This document shows positions 37,101-45,835 of a stretch of 64,000 bases of DNA, one piece after another (positions within the stretch are counted from its first letter, which is position 1; each line of letters begins with the position of its first letter). Both the position numbers and the translations under genes were made by a program. The notes under the pieces were generated by a model that saw only the letters and a program-made list of their open reading frames with translations, was not told the origin of the DNA and did not search any database. The stretch is from Flavobacteriaceae bacterium UBA3159. Lineage in GTDB: Bacteria; Bacteroidota; Bacteroidia; Flavobacteriales; Flavobacteriaceae. The stretch covers positions 1 through 64,000 of the forward strand of contig DEYL01000002.1 of the NCBI GenBank assembly GCA_002364535.1, given 5' to 3'.

Positions 37101-37415
37101 CCTCAATATGTTGAAGCCGCTCGGGTGATGGCTGAAAATTCTATCTTATCCAAAGTCGAAAACATGGATAAAAAATTAAGTGCTATTTTTAGAAAAATTA
37201 CAGGAAGAGCAATAAATGACAGGGAATTAGAAACCCTCCAAAGATTTTATATTGAGGAAAAAGAAAAATTTTCTAAAAACCCTAAAAAAGCAGTAGCCTA
37301 TCTTAAGACAGGGGAAAAACCAATCAATCGCAAGACCGGAGTAATTAATACTGCTGCTCTGGCCACTGTGATTAGTGGACTTATGAATACGGCAGAGGCC
37401 ATATCTATAAATTAA
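34176..37415 (+). CDS. PSCyt1-DUF1549-LamG-DUF1553 (PSD1) lipoprotein
   Basis: A 1079-residue lipoprotein with SGC lipobox (Cys22). Residues 48-110 form a planctomycete-type cytochrome C domain with the heme motif CFACH (55-59) and PDAGNRKANLRLD. The DUF1549 (PSCyt2) domain follows, with ETLIRRLSFTLTGLPPS, ERMAAEWMDVARYADSDGY and MECARCHDHKYDPI. About residues 443-660 are a LamG/concanavalin-like sandwich (LVAHYPFDE...GGFDELKIYDRELTALEVAY). DUF1553 (PSD1) closes the protein (NPLTARVFVNRIWQMHFGKGL, SSPLQALLLLNDPQYVEAARVMAE). Such proteins are abundant in Planctomycetes and Verrucomicrobia, and their function is unresolved. It pairs with the DUF1501 gene that follows. Confidence 0.9.
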   Translation: MRFLLLKNICCFLTIALFASGCKNRIPDEMVHEISKLPDKIDYNFHVKPILSDKCFACHGPDAGNRKANLRLDFNQKLLGDNVQQVLTLEDVKSEIPNRLLSQDPKIHMPPPKSHLSLSDREIAIILKWMNQGAAYKPHWSLIPLSKGQLSKISGDSFLENEIDFFTKKKWNEHNISPSKKATKETLIRRLSFTLTGLPPSLDEIDAFLVDESSEAYEKLIDRLLLSPHYGERMAAEWMDVARYADSDGYLDDKHRNFSPWRDWVINAFNQNLNYKNFVTHQLAGDLIPNADQSSKIATAFNRLHKKNSEAGIIFEEYRTEYVADRTVTFGKAFLGMTMECARCHDHKYDPISQKNFYEISSFFNSTNEIGHAGYGPGQVAGPSMLLTNKEQQTLIDYIKNDLNFQKEKIAQNLTQKEQVFENWFANKKEATQYLVKNLNSGLVAHYPFDEFIPKAKSKVFFSPSRILGQKAAILSEPLINKGQHGGGFFMEEYTNIKLPEKIGWFDQTDPFTLSFSIYADHKDQEAIVFGHCEQIRLGLKGYSFFINDNKLKFVMARSWPQNAIEIETLQPVASKKWSQVTITYDGKGAVGGIHLYLDGKKIALKRKGDELYKSILFEPDIHTYGFEGFKMGSSHKLKTFEKGGFDELKIYDRELTALEVAYQNDPSVFEQLSVADSFKEKRLFEDYFFKNIEPTGRALNLEYLNLRKKLTKVIDPIPELMIMGDSKSQRPTYVLNRGVYDDRGEEVFPNTPEVILEFDEELPKNRLGLSQWLFDFKNPLTARVFVNRIWQMHFGKGLATSTDNLGNQGRLPTHPQLLDWLSNYFMENNWDIKKLHKKILSSATFQQESKIREDLINVDPENLLLARGPSYRMSAEMVRDNALKISGLLVPKIGGKSVYPYQPDDLWNLSDKKWRYRYQHDRGEGLYRRSLYTFWKRSAPPPSMVIFDTPNRDLCSVKRTLTSSPLQALLLLNDPQYVEAARVMAENSILSKVENMDKKLSAIFRKITGRAINDRELETLQRFYIEEKEKFSKNPKKAVAYLKTGEKPINRKTGVINTAALATVISGLMNTAEAISIN

Positions 37416-37425
37416 TTTCCTATTG

Positions 37426-38886
37426 ATGGATGAGTTTTTAAAACATAAAAAGTATGGGACATCAAGAAGGGATTTCTTGAAAAAGTCATCATTGGGATTT
37501 GGATCCATTGCTTTGTCCTCCCTTTTATCTCCCACTTTTAGTTCAGCCCAAAACAGCATCCCTCAGATAAATCCCATGTCGGGGAGAGTCCCTCACTTTC
37601 TCCCAAAGGCAAAGCGAGTCATTTATCTTTTCCAGAGTGGAGGTCCCTCCCAGATCGAGACTTATGATTACAAACCGGCACTATCAAAATGGCACGGTAA
37701 GGAAATTCCAGCCTCTCTAAAGCAAACCCAGAGAAACTCTGGAATGGTGGAAGGCCAGTCCTCATATCCGCTTGTAAAATCCATCTATGATTTCAAACAA
37801 TACGGACAGTCGGGAGCCTGGGTAAGTGAACTTTTCCCCTATACTGCAGGAATCGTCGATGAACTCTGTATCATCAAATCCATGTACACCGATGCCATTA
37901 ATCACGAACCTGCGGTAATGTTTGTTCAAACGGGATCTCAGCTAACGGGTAGGCCTTCTATAGGGTCGTGGTTGAGCTATGGCCTTGGAAGTGACAATAA
38001 AGATTTACCCGATTTTATTGTACTGGTTTCCAAGTCCCATTCGGGAGCGCAACCGCTTAATTCTGCCTCTTGGAGCAATGGATTTCTACCTTCTCACCAC
38101 CAAGGCGTACAATTGAGATCGGGAAAAGAACCCGTTTTATACCTTAACAACCCACATGGGGTGGATCACGGAGATCGAAAAAGGGCCATTGATTACATCA
38201 ATGAATTGAACCATTTGCAATACGACAGTTGTCAAGACTCTAAGATTTTATCACAAATCAAACAGTATGAAATGGCCTATCGTATGCAACAATCTGTACC
38301 AGATGCCCTTAATCTGAAAGAAGAACCCCAACACATCTATGATTTATACGGTGAGGATGCTAAAATACCAGGAACATATGCCGCCAATTGTTTGCAGGCC
38401 CGAAGGTTGGCCGAAAGGGATGTCAAATTTATCCAATTGTATCATACCGGATGGGATCAACATGGAAATCTACCCTCACAAATCAAAAAACAAGCACAAG
38501 CCACAGATCAAGCCACCGCAGGATTGATCAAAGATTTGAAGCAAAGAGGATTATTGGAAGATACTTTGGTGATTTGGGGAGGTGAGTTTGGACGAACCAG
38601 TTTTTCTCAGGGAAGACTTACTGCCAAAAACTACGGAAGAGATCATCATCCAGGATGTTTTACCATGTGGATGGCTGGGGCAGGAGTGAAAAAGGGAATT
38701 GTATATGGAAAAACAGACGATTTCAGTTATAATGTCGTCGAAAATCCAGTACATGTTCACGATTTTCAGGCTACGCTTTTGCATCTTATGGGCATCAAAC
38801 ACGAAAAATTAACCTTCAAACATCAGGGAAGACGTTACCGATTGACCGATGTCCACGGTCATGTCGTGGATGATATATTGCTATAA
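37426..38886 (+). CDS. DUF1501 protein with Tat signal
   Basis: About 486 residues, with a twin-arginine signal SRRDFLKKSSLG (13-24), so it is exported folded, probably with a metal cofactor. DUF1501 belongs to the alkaline-phosphatase/sulfatase-like fold. The conserved LFQSGGPSQIETYDYKP start, HTGWDQHGNL, WGGEFGRTSF and GRDHHPGCFTMWMAG motifs supply Asp/His residues suited to metal binding. It begins 10 bp after the PSD1 gene stop; this two-gene order is the usual pair. ATG 37426 is preferred over a TTG one codon earlier. Substrate unknown. Confidence 0.92.
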   Translation: MDEFLKHKKYGTSRRDFLKKSSLGFGSIALSSLLSPTFSSAQNSIPQINPMSGRVPHFLPKAKRVIYLFQSGGPSQIETYDYKPALSKWHGKEIPASLKQTQRNSGMVEGQSSYPLVKSIYDFKQYGQSGAWVSELFPYTAGIVDELCIIKSMYTDAINHEPAVMFVQTGSQLTGRPSIGSWLSYGLGSDNKDLPDFIVLVSKSHSGAQPLNSASWSNGFLPSHHQGVQLRSGKEPVLYLNNPHGVDHGDRKRAIDYINELNHLQYDSCQDSKILSQIKQYEMAYRMQQSVPDALNLKEEPQHIYDLYGEDAKIPGTYAANCLQARRLAERDVKFIQLYHTGWDQHGNLPSQIKKQAQATDQATAGLIKDLKQRGLLEDTLVIWGGEFGRTSFSQGRLTAKNYGRDHHPGCFTMWMAGAGVKKGIVYGKTDDFSYNVVENPVHVHDFQATLLHLMGIKHEKLTFKHQGRRYRLTDVHGHVVDDILL

Positions 38887-38912
38887 AAATGGATTGGATA
38901 TTGGACTGTAAG

Positions 38913-38957
38913 AATTAAATGTCATAATGGACTACAATATTGTAATCCCATTTAATT
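38913..38957. repeat. Nested palindrome / possible terminator
   Basis: GGACTACAATATTGTAATCC (38929-38948) is a 20-bp near-perfect palindrome. It is flanked by AATTAAATG (38913-38921) and its complement CATTTAATT (38949-38957). It lies between the DUF1501 stop and the tRNA-Gln 3' end and could end transcription from both sides. The T-run is poor. Confidence 0.5.
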
Positions 38958-38962
38958 TATTG

Positions 38963-39035
38963 TTGGCCTACTAGGGCTCGAACCTAGACTCTTCTGAACC
39001 AAAATCAGACGTGTTACCAGTTACACCATAGGCCA
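38963..39035 (-). tRNA. tRNA-Gln (anticodon TTG)
   Basis: A full 73-nt cloverleaf on the minus strand. The acceptor TGGCCTA/TAGGCCA, anticodon stem TCTGA/TCAGA with TTG in the loop, and T stem CTAGG/CCTAG around TTCGAGC all pair perfectly. The 3' CCA is not encoded. Confidence 0.95.
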
Positions 39036-39146
39036 TCAAAAATGTTTTGCAAATTTATATTAAAGTTTTTTGTTGACAAACAAATCGATTTAAAAATCTC
39101 CTAAACTAAATTGAGCATCAAAAGGCTTATTTTTTTATTTAATTCA

Positions 39147-39154
39147 TACATTCG
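39147..39154 (+). promoter_or_regulatory. -7-like element TACATTCG
   Basis: TAcaTTcG differs by one base from TAnnTTTG and lies 17 bp before the ATG at 39172 of the DUF2723 gene. Confidence 0.35.
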
Positions 39155-39171
39155 TGAAATAAAAATTGCAC

Positions 39172-42100
39172 ATGTCCATCAGTTCTTTTCAATTGTGGAA
39201 TCGAAGTTTTGGTTGGGGCGTATTCAGTCTTGCCCTATTGACCTTTGGCCTTACGGTCGAACCTACTGCTAGTTTTTGGGATGCGGGAGAGTATATTGCA
39301 ACCGCAGCCAAGCTACAAGTAGGCCACCCACCCGGAGCCCCTTTGTTTCAGATGATAGGTGCTTTTTTTGCTCTTTTCTCCACTTCGTCCGAGAACATTG
39401 CACTTATGGTTAACTATATGTCTGTTTTTTCTAGTGCTTTTACTGTACTTTTTCTTTTTTGGACACTAACCTTGTTGATGAAAAAATTACCTACTTTTCA
39501 AACCCTTGACAATACTCCTGAGCGATTGACCTTTTTTGGAAGTGCTGCAGTAGGAGCCTTGGCTTTTTGTTTTTCTGACAGCTTTTGGTTCAATGCGGTA
39601 GAGGCTGAGGTTTATGCCATGGCTACTTTTATCCTCTCCTTACTATTTTGGTTGGGCCTCCGATGGGAACAGGATATGAACACCCCAAGAGGGGATCGCT
39701 GGTTGTTGTTGATTTCTTTTATTATCGGTTTGTCTTTCGGGGTTCACTTTATGGGACTACTTACCATTCCCGCCATAGGGATGATTTACTACTTTAAGAA
39801 CACCCCCAAAGTAACCGTCAAAAGCTTTCTTCTGGCCAATGTGATCTCTGTCGCCATTCTACTTTTCATCTTTAAACTGCTATTGCCGACTACCCTTGCA
39901 TTTTTTGGAAATTCAGAGGTTTTCTTTGTCAACAAGATGGGATTGCCCTTTAACAGTGGTACGCTGATCGCAGGCTTATGTTTTGTCTTGTTTTTTTATT
40001 ACAGTTTACGCTATACCCAACGTCAAAAGTGGATCAATGTGAACACCGGTATTTTATGCATACTTTTTGTGTTGGTAGGTTTTTCCTCTTGGCTGATGAT
40101 TCCCATTCGGGCGAATGCCAATACGGTGATCAATGAAAATTCGCCTGCCGATGCCCGTTCCCTTTTAGCTTATTACAACCTGGAGCAATACCCCGAAACA
40201 CATTTATTCTATGGACCTCTTTTTTCTGACATCTATGCAGGACAGGATGAAACAGAACCTTATGTAGATGATAAGCCCAAGTACGAAAGAGACTATAAAA
40301 CCGGAAAATATATAATCGTCAACCATTGGGAAAGGGCTAAAATCAATTCCAATAGTGAGCATCGAGGCTTTTTACCTCGACTGTGGAGTTCAGAACATGC
40401 AGGAAATTATATGAATTTTACCGGTCCACTAGAGTTTTCTATAGTACCGGAATATCAGAGTAATGAGATGTTGCGGAGCCGGGTAAATGAATTTAGAGAG
40501 GACATTCGAGACGGAGTTGTTACCGGAGATGACTACCACAAGTTTTTCAGGTCGCTTTCTCCCTATCTGGAAATTGAAAAACCTAGTTTTTGGAGTTCTC
40601 TACAATTTCTATTTCAATACCAAATCGGCTATATGTATTGGCGATATTTTATGTGGAATTTTACCGGAAGACAAAACGACATTGCCGGTACCTATAATGT
40701 TTTGAACGGAAACTGGATCAGCGGAATTCCTTTGATTGACAATCTACGCCTGGGCAATCAATCCCAAATTTCGGATGATGCGCGAAACAACAAATCTCGA
40801 AACACCTATTTTTTCCTTCCCTTTCTGTTGGGACTGATAGGACTGATTTTTGTCTATCAACAAGATCCTAAGTTTTTTTGGGTACTGTTGCTTTTCTTTT
40901 TATTTACGGGACTGGCTCTTAAGATTTATTTGAACGAGCGCCCTTTTGAACCTCGTGAACGGGATTATGCTTTAGTGGGATCATTTTATGTCTTTGCTTT
41001 GTGGATTGGCATGGGTGCTTTCTATCTGTCACAAAAGGTCAAGACTTGGATTAAATCAAAGGCTGTTGCCCCAACAGTAGTTGCCATCTGTTTTATGGCG
41101 GTACCATTGTTGATGGCCTTTCAAAACTGGGATGATCACGACCGTTCTGATCGTTATACAGCTCAGTCAATGGCCAAGTCTTATTTAGAGTCAATTCAAA
41201 AAGATGTAGGAGCCATGATTTTTACCATTGGAGACAACGATACTTTCGCCCTTTGGTATGCGCAAGAGATTGAGGGTTATCGCACCGATGTAAAAACGAT
41301 CAACACCTCACTATTGGCAACAGACTGGTACATTGACCAGTTGAAAAGAAAAACCTATGAGAGTGACCCCATTCCTTCACAGATGACTCACCCGCGCTAT
41401 GCCTATGGCATTCGGGATTATATCAAGCACGAGTCACTTTTGGACTCTGTTCGGTGGGATATCAAAGATTTTATGAACTGGGTCGCCAGTGATCACCCCA
41501 GAACAAAATACAAAAGCCTTTTGGAACAGACAGGGGAAGATCCCCGGAGGTTCCCTAAAGGCACGCAGGAAATGGTCTTTTATCCCACAAATAAAATAAG
41601 GGTAATGGTCAACAAAGAAAACGTATTGAGCAGTGGTGTGGTAAAATCTGAGGATGAAGCACTTATTGTTCCATATATCGATATTGATTTACCCGAGGGT
41701 GGAATGACCAAAAATCAGATTATGATGTTGGATATTTTGGCCAATAACGATTGGAAAAGACCCATTTATTTTACCGGAGGCAGTTATGCCGATGCCGAAT
41801 ACATATGGATGAAGGAGTACCTGCAATTGGAAGGATTAGTTTATAAACTGGTCCCTATCAGAACTCCCCAAAACACCCAGAATCCATACATTATGGGCCG
41901 CTTGGACGCAGATTTGATGTATGATATCGTCATGAATTGGAGTTGGGGAAATTCTGAAAGTCCGGAAATTTATCACGATACAGAAACCAGAAAAAACAGT
42001 ATTTCCTTTAGAAGTAATATGGCGCGCTTGGCCGAAAAATTGATTGAGGGAAACAAAAACGAAAAGGCAAAAAATATCCTTGATCTTGCAATGGAAAAGA

Positions 42101-42720
42101 TGCCATTGGATTATTTTGGATACTACAGCCTTTTGGTTCCCTTTGTAGACACCTATTATCGTTTAGAGGCTTTGTCCTCTGCTCGGAGTCTGGCTAAAAA
42201 GGTATCTTTTAAATACCGAGATGAATTGGAGTATTTTGCATCTCTAACCCCAAGTGATCAATTTATGATGGGAGAGGAAATCATCACACAGATTGAGCGA
42301 TATAGAACCCTAATAGAAGCAATCTTGATCCATGAAGATCGAGAGCTTTTGAAGTCACAATTAGATCTTTTTACTGCCTCCATTGAACCCTTTATGAATC
42401 TCTACGGAGACTACGATTACTATACTTCTCTTACCGATTTTGTCGAAGGGTACTATCTGTCGGGTCAAAAGGAAAAGGCTGAGGAATTGGCAGAGTCCAT
42501 AGTGCTTCAATATGAAGAGCGTTTTGGGATGATTGCCAAATTTTCAAAAAGCAATAAGAAACTATTCTTTGACCAAGTGAAAGGAGAAATACTCGATTTC
42601 CAAGAGTTGATTTATCGTATAGAACTTATGAGCAGCGCCGATTTCGCGGCCAGTCTGCAAAAGCGATTCGATCAATCAATGGAACAATTTGATTTAGAGG
42701 AGGACAGCTTGGAAAACTAA
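39172..42720 (+). CDS. DUF2723 membrane protein, predicted glycosyltransferase
   Basis: About 1182 residues. The first third is a polytopic GT-C-like membrane region with the DUF2723 signature near the N-terminus: LTVEPTASFWDAGEYIATAAKLQVGHPPGAPLFQ, where the acidic residues in the first loop are the presumed catalytic site. The second half is soluble, with FTIGDNDTFALWYAQEIEGYRTDV and a helical, TPR-like tail (about 960-1180). Relatives such as TMEM260 act as protein O-mannosyltransferases, so a role in O-glycosylation of exported proteins is likely, but this is inference from the family. ATG 39172 is used rather than TTG 39166. Convergent with the thioredoxin-fold gene (4-bp overlap). Confidence 0.88.
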   Translation: MSISSFQLWNRSFGWGVFSLALLTFGLTVEPTASFWDAGEYIATAAKLQVGHPPGAPLFQMIGAFFALFSTSSENIALMVNYMSVFSSAFTVLFLFWTLTLLMKKLPTFQTLDNTPERLTFFGSAAVGALAFCFSDSFWFNAVEAEVYAMATFILSLLFWLGLRWEQDMNTPRGDRWLLLISFIIGLSFGVHFMGLLTIPAIGMIYYFKNTPKVTVKSFLLANVISVAILLFIFKLLLPTTLAFFGNSEVFFVNKMGLPFNSGTLIAGLCFVLFFYYSLRYTQRQKWINVNTGILCILFVLVGFSSWLMIPIRANANTVINENSPADARSLLAYYNLEQYPETHLFYGPLFSDIYAGQDETEPYVDDKPKYERDYKTGKYIIVNHWERAKINSNSEHRGFLPRLWSSEHAGNYMNFTGPLEFSIVPEYQSNEMLRSRVNEFREDIRDGVVTGDDYHKFFRSLSPYLEIEKPSFWSSLQFLFQYQIGYMYWRYFMWNFTGRQNDIAGTYNVLNGNWISGIPLIDNLRLGNQSQISDDARNNKSRNTYFFLPFLLGLIGLIFVYQQDPKFFWVLLLFFLFTGLALKIYLNERPFEPRERDYALVGSFYVFALWIGMGAFYLSQKVKTWIKSKAVAPTVVAICFMAVPLLMAFQNWDDHDRSDRYTAQSMAKSYLESIQKDVGAMIFTIGDNDTFALWYAQEIEGYRTDVKTINTSLLATDWYIDQLKRKTYESDPIPSQMTHPRYAYGIRDYIKHESLLDSVRWDIKDFMNWVASDHPRTKYKSLLEQTGEDPRRFPKGTQEMVFYPTNKIRVMVNKENVLSSGVVKSEDEALIVPYIDIDLPEGGMTKNQIMMLDILANNDWKRPIYFTGGSYADAEYIWMKEYLQLEGLVYKLVPIRTPQNTQNPYIMGRLDADLMYDIVMNWSWGNSESPEIYHDTETRKNSISFRSNMARLAEKLIEGNKNEKAKNILDLAMEKMPLDYFGYYSLLVPFVDTYYRLEALSSARSLAKKVSFKYRDELEYFASLTPSDQFMMGEEIITQIERYRTLIEAILIHEDRELLKSQLDLFTASIEPFMNLYGDYDYYTSLTDFVEGYYLSGQKEKAEELAESIVLQYEERFGMIAKFSKSNKKLFFDQVKGEILDFQELIYRIELMSSADFAASLQKRFDQSMEQFDLEEDSLEN

Positions 42721-43016
42721 CCCAAGTGATCTTGCATCAGACTGATTAGGGTATTGGCATCCTGTTCGCCGCTTTGCCTCCACACCATTTCTCCGAGTTT
42801 ATAGATCATAAGTGTGGGGAGCACTTTAACTCTTAGGGCATCTGAGAGTTTGATGTTTTTTTCAGCATCAATTTTGATTACCTTACCTTTATCACCCATG
42901 GCCGCGGCAACATCTTTTAGTATGGGATGCATAGAACTAGAAACCTGATCCTTTGCATTGTAGAATACCAAAAGCAAAGGCAATTTGTCATCAATGAGTT
43001 CACCAAATTTTGACAT
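42717..43016 (-). CDS. Thioredoxin-fold protein lacking active-site cysteines
   Basis: A 99-residue protein that follows the thioredoxin pattern: LLLVFYNAKDQVSSSMHPILKDVA for strand 3-helix 2, VIKIDAEKN, the cis-Pro motif VKVLPTLMIYKLGEMVWRQSG, and a final helix. The WCxxC site is replaced by NAKDQVSSS and the whole protein has no Cys, so it cannot be a dithiol oxidoreductase. It may be a binding or chaperone-like variant. It is monocistronic and shares a 4-bp stop overlap with the DUF2723 gene. Confidence 0.85.
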   Translation of the reverse strand: MSKFGELIDDKLPLLLVFYNAKDQVSSSMHPILKDVAAAMGDKGKVIKIDAEKNIKLSDALRVKVLPTLMIYKLGEMVWRQSGEQDANTLISLMQDHLG

Positions 43017-43067
43017 TTCTCAATAATTTCAAGGGGTTGACTTAAGCAAATGTAGTTTTTTTTGGGA

Positions 43068-44297
43068 TTAAATCAATAAATTCCTCTTTTTCAGGGTAAT
43101 TACAGTAATCTCGGGCCATATTCCTACCCTCCCAGGATAGGCCAAATAGCCAAAGCCTCTGTTTACATTCAGCTTTTGTTCCTTCTCTTGATAAATACCT
43201 GCCCACTGCTTATATTGCCACTGGATGGGACTCCATTTGACCCAGCCCGGAATCTCTATTCCGAATTGGAAACCGTGGGTGTGGCCACTCAAGGTCAGTT
43301 GAAATGGATAAGAGTGTGGAAGGACCTCTGCCTCCCAGTGGGAAGGGTCATGGCTGAGTAGTATTTTAAAATCTTCCGATTGGATCCGGGCAATAGATTT
43401 TTCCAAGTCTCCGGCCTTTTTAAACCTTCCTGCACCCCAATTCTCTACCCCTACTAATGCGAGTTTTTCTCCATTTTTCTCTATATATCGACTTTCATTA
43501 AGCAATAGATCAAAGCCCATGTCTTTATGGATTTGATACATTTCCTCCATGTTTTTTTGTTTTGCGGCCTCGCTTTCCCATTGGTTGTAATCACCATAAT
43601 CGTGATTGCCCAAAACAGAAAATTTACCGTAAGGAGCATCTAATTCAGAAAGCTTTTTTACCCAAGGTAGCGCCTCAGATGATTTATTGTTGACCATGTC
43701 CCCTGTAAAAAGAATAAGATCTGATTTTTGCTCGTTGATCAAGTCCATCCCATAGGCAACTTTTTCGAAATTGTCGAAACTGCCACAATGCAAATCGGAG
43801 ATTTGGGTAATTTGAAAACCATCAAAACTTTCCGGAAGAGAATCATACTCTAGGGTGTAGCGCAATACTCTGAAGTTGTATCTCCCTTGATACATTCCAT
43901 AGAGAAGGGAAGCGAATGGAACAGCACTCAAGGCCAAGGCTGCTTGAGTAATAAATTTTCTACGTTCGGGAAGGTGGAATTTTTCTTCGGCACTAAAAAA
44001 ATGGTAAACACCCATAGCCATTCTGCACAAGTCCTCAAAAAAGAGAATAGGGATCAACATTAGTTGACCACTCATAAAAGCAATAAACCAACCGACAGTA
44101 TAGGTAATGGCAGGTGTCCAACCTACAGAACGGTCATAGGCGAAAAGTTGCCATAAAAAGCTTCCGAATGTAAGCGTTACAATCAATCCGTATAAGGCCC
44201 ACCATATTTTACTTTGGGTGAGCGTTTTTAATGCTTGGAAGGCATACCATTGTAAGACGGTTAAGAAAATAATAAAAGGGATCCAGCGCATTAGCAA
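43068..44297 (-). CDS. Membrane-anchored metallophosphoesterase
   Basis: This 409-residue protein has an N-terminal membrane region of about four helices (residues 1-95 and a short one near 115-130) and a calcineurin-like phosphoesterase domain. Metal-binding blocks appear in order: QISDLHCGSF, FTGDMVNNKS, LGNHDYGDY, ILLSHDP and LSGHTHGFQFG. It resembles YkoQ/YaeI-like phosphodiesterases, some of which hydrolyse lipid-linked phosphates such as UDP-diacylglucosamine-type substrates. The substrate here is unknown. It lies 48 bp after the dGTPase gene on the same strand. Confidence 0.9.
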   Translation of the reverse strand: MLMRWIPFIIFLTVLQWYAFQALKTLTQSKIWWALYGLIVTLTFGSFLWQLFAYDRSVGWTPAITYTVGWFIAFMSGQLMLIPILFFEDLCRMAMGVYHFFSAEEKFHLPERRKFITQAALALSAVPFASLLYGMYQGRYNFRVLRYTLEYDSLPESFDGFQITQISDLHCGSFDNFEKVAYGMDLINEQKSDLILFTGDMVNNKSSEALPWVKKLSELDAPYGKFSVLGNHDYGDYNQWESEAAKQKNMEEMYQIHKDMGFDLLLNESRYIEKNGEKLALVGVENWGAGRFKKAGDLEKSIARIQSEDFKILLSHDPSHWEAEVLPHSYPFQLTLSGHTHGFQFGIEIPGWVKWSPIQWQYKQWAGIYQEKEQKLNVNRGFGYLAYPGRVGIWPEITVITLKKRNLLI

Positions 44298-44345
44298 ATT
44301 TTTCGATTAAAGGTATAAACTGGAAATTAATAAATGTTCTAAAAA

Positions 44346-45668
44346 CTACTTAAACCCAATTTTTTCAGCCAACAGCATTGCTTTTCCATCGGTCAGACTG
44401 GCAACATAACAACTGGCGTTGAGAAGGGTTTGATATAGGTTTTGGGCGGGCAACTCTTCTTGGTCTGGAATCAATTGTAGTAATAACTCATCATAGCTGT
44501 TATCCTCTTTAAAAAAAGCATTGGAAGCTGCTGAGACAAATGCATCCAGTAAAGCAGTGATGACCTTATATCCCACAATTTCTTTTTGAACGACCTCTTC
44601 GGAGCAATAAATTTTGTCTACGCTCAAGTTGATGATGTCTGTAATTTGCGCCTTGAATTGACTTTTTTCCAATAAAGCATGACCAAAACTTCCATTAAGG
44701 ATTTGGGTTTCGTTTTCGGTAAACACTCTGACCGCATCCTTAATTAGGCTATTGATGGCAAGTGCTCTTAGATACCCCAACCTTTGGGTTCGGTGTATCA
44801 ATTTAGAATATTTAAGGGTATCCATGTCTTTTTTGACTAAATTGATAAGGTATTCCAAGGCGTATTCTTCATCAATCCAACCCAAGTGAATACCGTCCTC
44901 AAAGTCGATTATGGTATAGCAAATGTCATCGGCAGCCTCTACTAAATAGGCGAGTGGATGTCGATGTACTGTTTTGGAATCAACCAAGCCCATATCTTGA
45001 GAAAGTAGATCAAAGAATGTTTTCTGGGCCTGAAAAAAACCATATTTTTTATGGGCAACGTGGGCAGTGGGACGATGCGGCAAACTCGCTTTGGGGTATT
45101 TTACAAAGGCACCTAATGTGGCGTAACTGAGTCGTAATCCACCCGGTGTCCCCACTTTACTTTCTGTGAGAATTTTAAATCCATTGGCATTGCCCTCGAA
45201 TGTACATAAATCCTGATATTCCTTATCGGACAGCTTTGATTTGTACTTAGCACCATTCCCATTGAGAAAATAGTGACCTATGGCCTTTTCTCCACTATGA
45301 CCGAAAGGAGGGTTGCCGATGTCATGAGACAGGGCCGCGGCAGCAACGATGGCGCCAAAATCGTTGATTTTATATCCCAAATCTTTGGATAGATGGGGGT
45401 GTTTTTCCAGAATATTTTTACCCGCCATTCTTCCAAGACTTCTTCCCACTACAGAAACCTCCAAGCTGTGGGTAAGCCGGGTATGAACAAAGTCTGTTTT
45501 GGAAAAAGGAATGACCTGTGTCTTGTCTTGTAAACTTCTAAAAGCACTAGAAAATACAATGCGATCATAATCCACTTCAAAACCCAAACGGGTGTCGTCT
45601 TGGGCCACTCGTGGCCGGTCTTTTGTGTCTCCGAATCTCTTGAGCTTCAATAGATTATCCCACCGCAT
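44346..45668 (-). CDS. dgt: Deoxyguanosinetriphosphate triphosphohydrolase (dGTPase)
   Basis: A 440-residue HD-domain dNTPase. The family start with RRPRVAQDD-like residues is followed by DYDRIVFSSAFRSLQDKTQV, RLTHSLEV with the first metal His, and the HD pair in AAALSHDIGNPPFGHSGE. Later LVEAADDICYTIIDFEDG supplies the final Asp. It releases triphosphate from dGTP and other dNTPs and helps balance pools; the NrdAB genes lie a few kb away on the same strand. Length fits the Bacteroidota dGTPase. Confidence 0.93.
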   Translation of the reverse strand: MRWDNLLKLKRFGDTKDRPRVAQDDTRLGFEVDYDRIVFSSAFRSLQDKTQVIPFSKTDFVHTRLTHSLEVSVVGRSLGRMAGKNILEKHPHLSKDLGYKINDFGAIVAAAALSHDIGNPPFGHSGEKAIGHYFLNGNGAKYKSKLSDKEYQDLCTFEGNANGFKILTESKVGTPGGLRLSYATLGAFVKYPKASLPHRPTAHVAHKKYGFFQAQKTFFDLLSQDMGLVDSKTVHRHPLAYLVEAADDICYTIIDFEDGIHLGWIDEEYALEYLINLVKKDMDTLKYSKLIHRTQRLGYLRALAINSLIKDAVRVFTENETQILNGSFGHALLEKSQFKAQITDIINLSVDKIYCSEEVVQKEIVGYKVITALLDAFVSAASNAFFKEDNSYDELLLQLIPDQEELPAQNLYQTLLNASCYVASLTDGKAMLLAEKIGFK

Positions 45669-45835
45669 ACTTTACAAATGTTACTGAATTGTTAACCACA
45701 AAAAATTTTAATAACATTAAATTAATTTACTGGTACTTAGTTTTAATATTAACATAAAAATCAAATATTCAAACCTGTTTATATTTGAGGAGTTTATATA
45801 AATCTATCTAAGTAAAAATATATAATTAAACTTTA

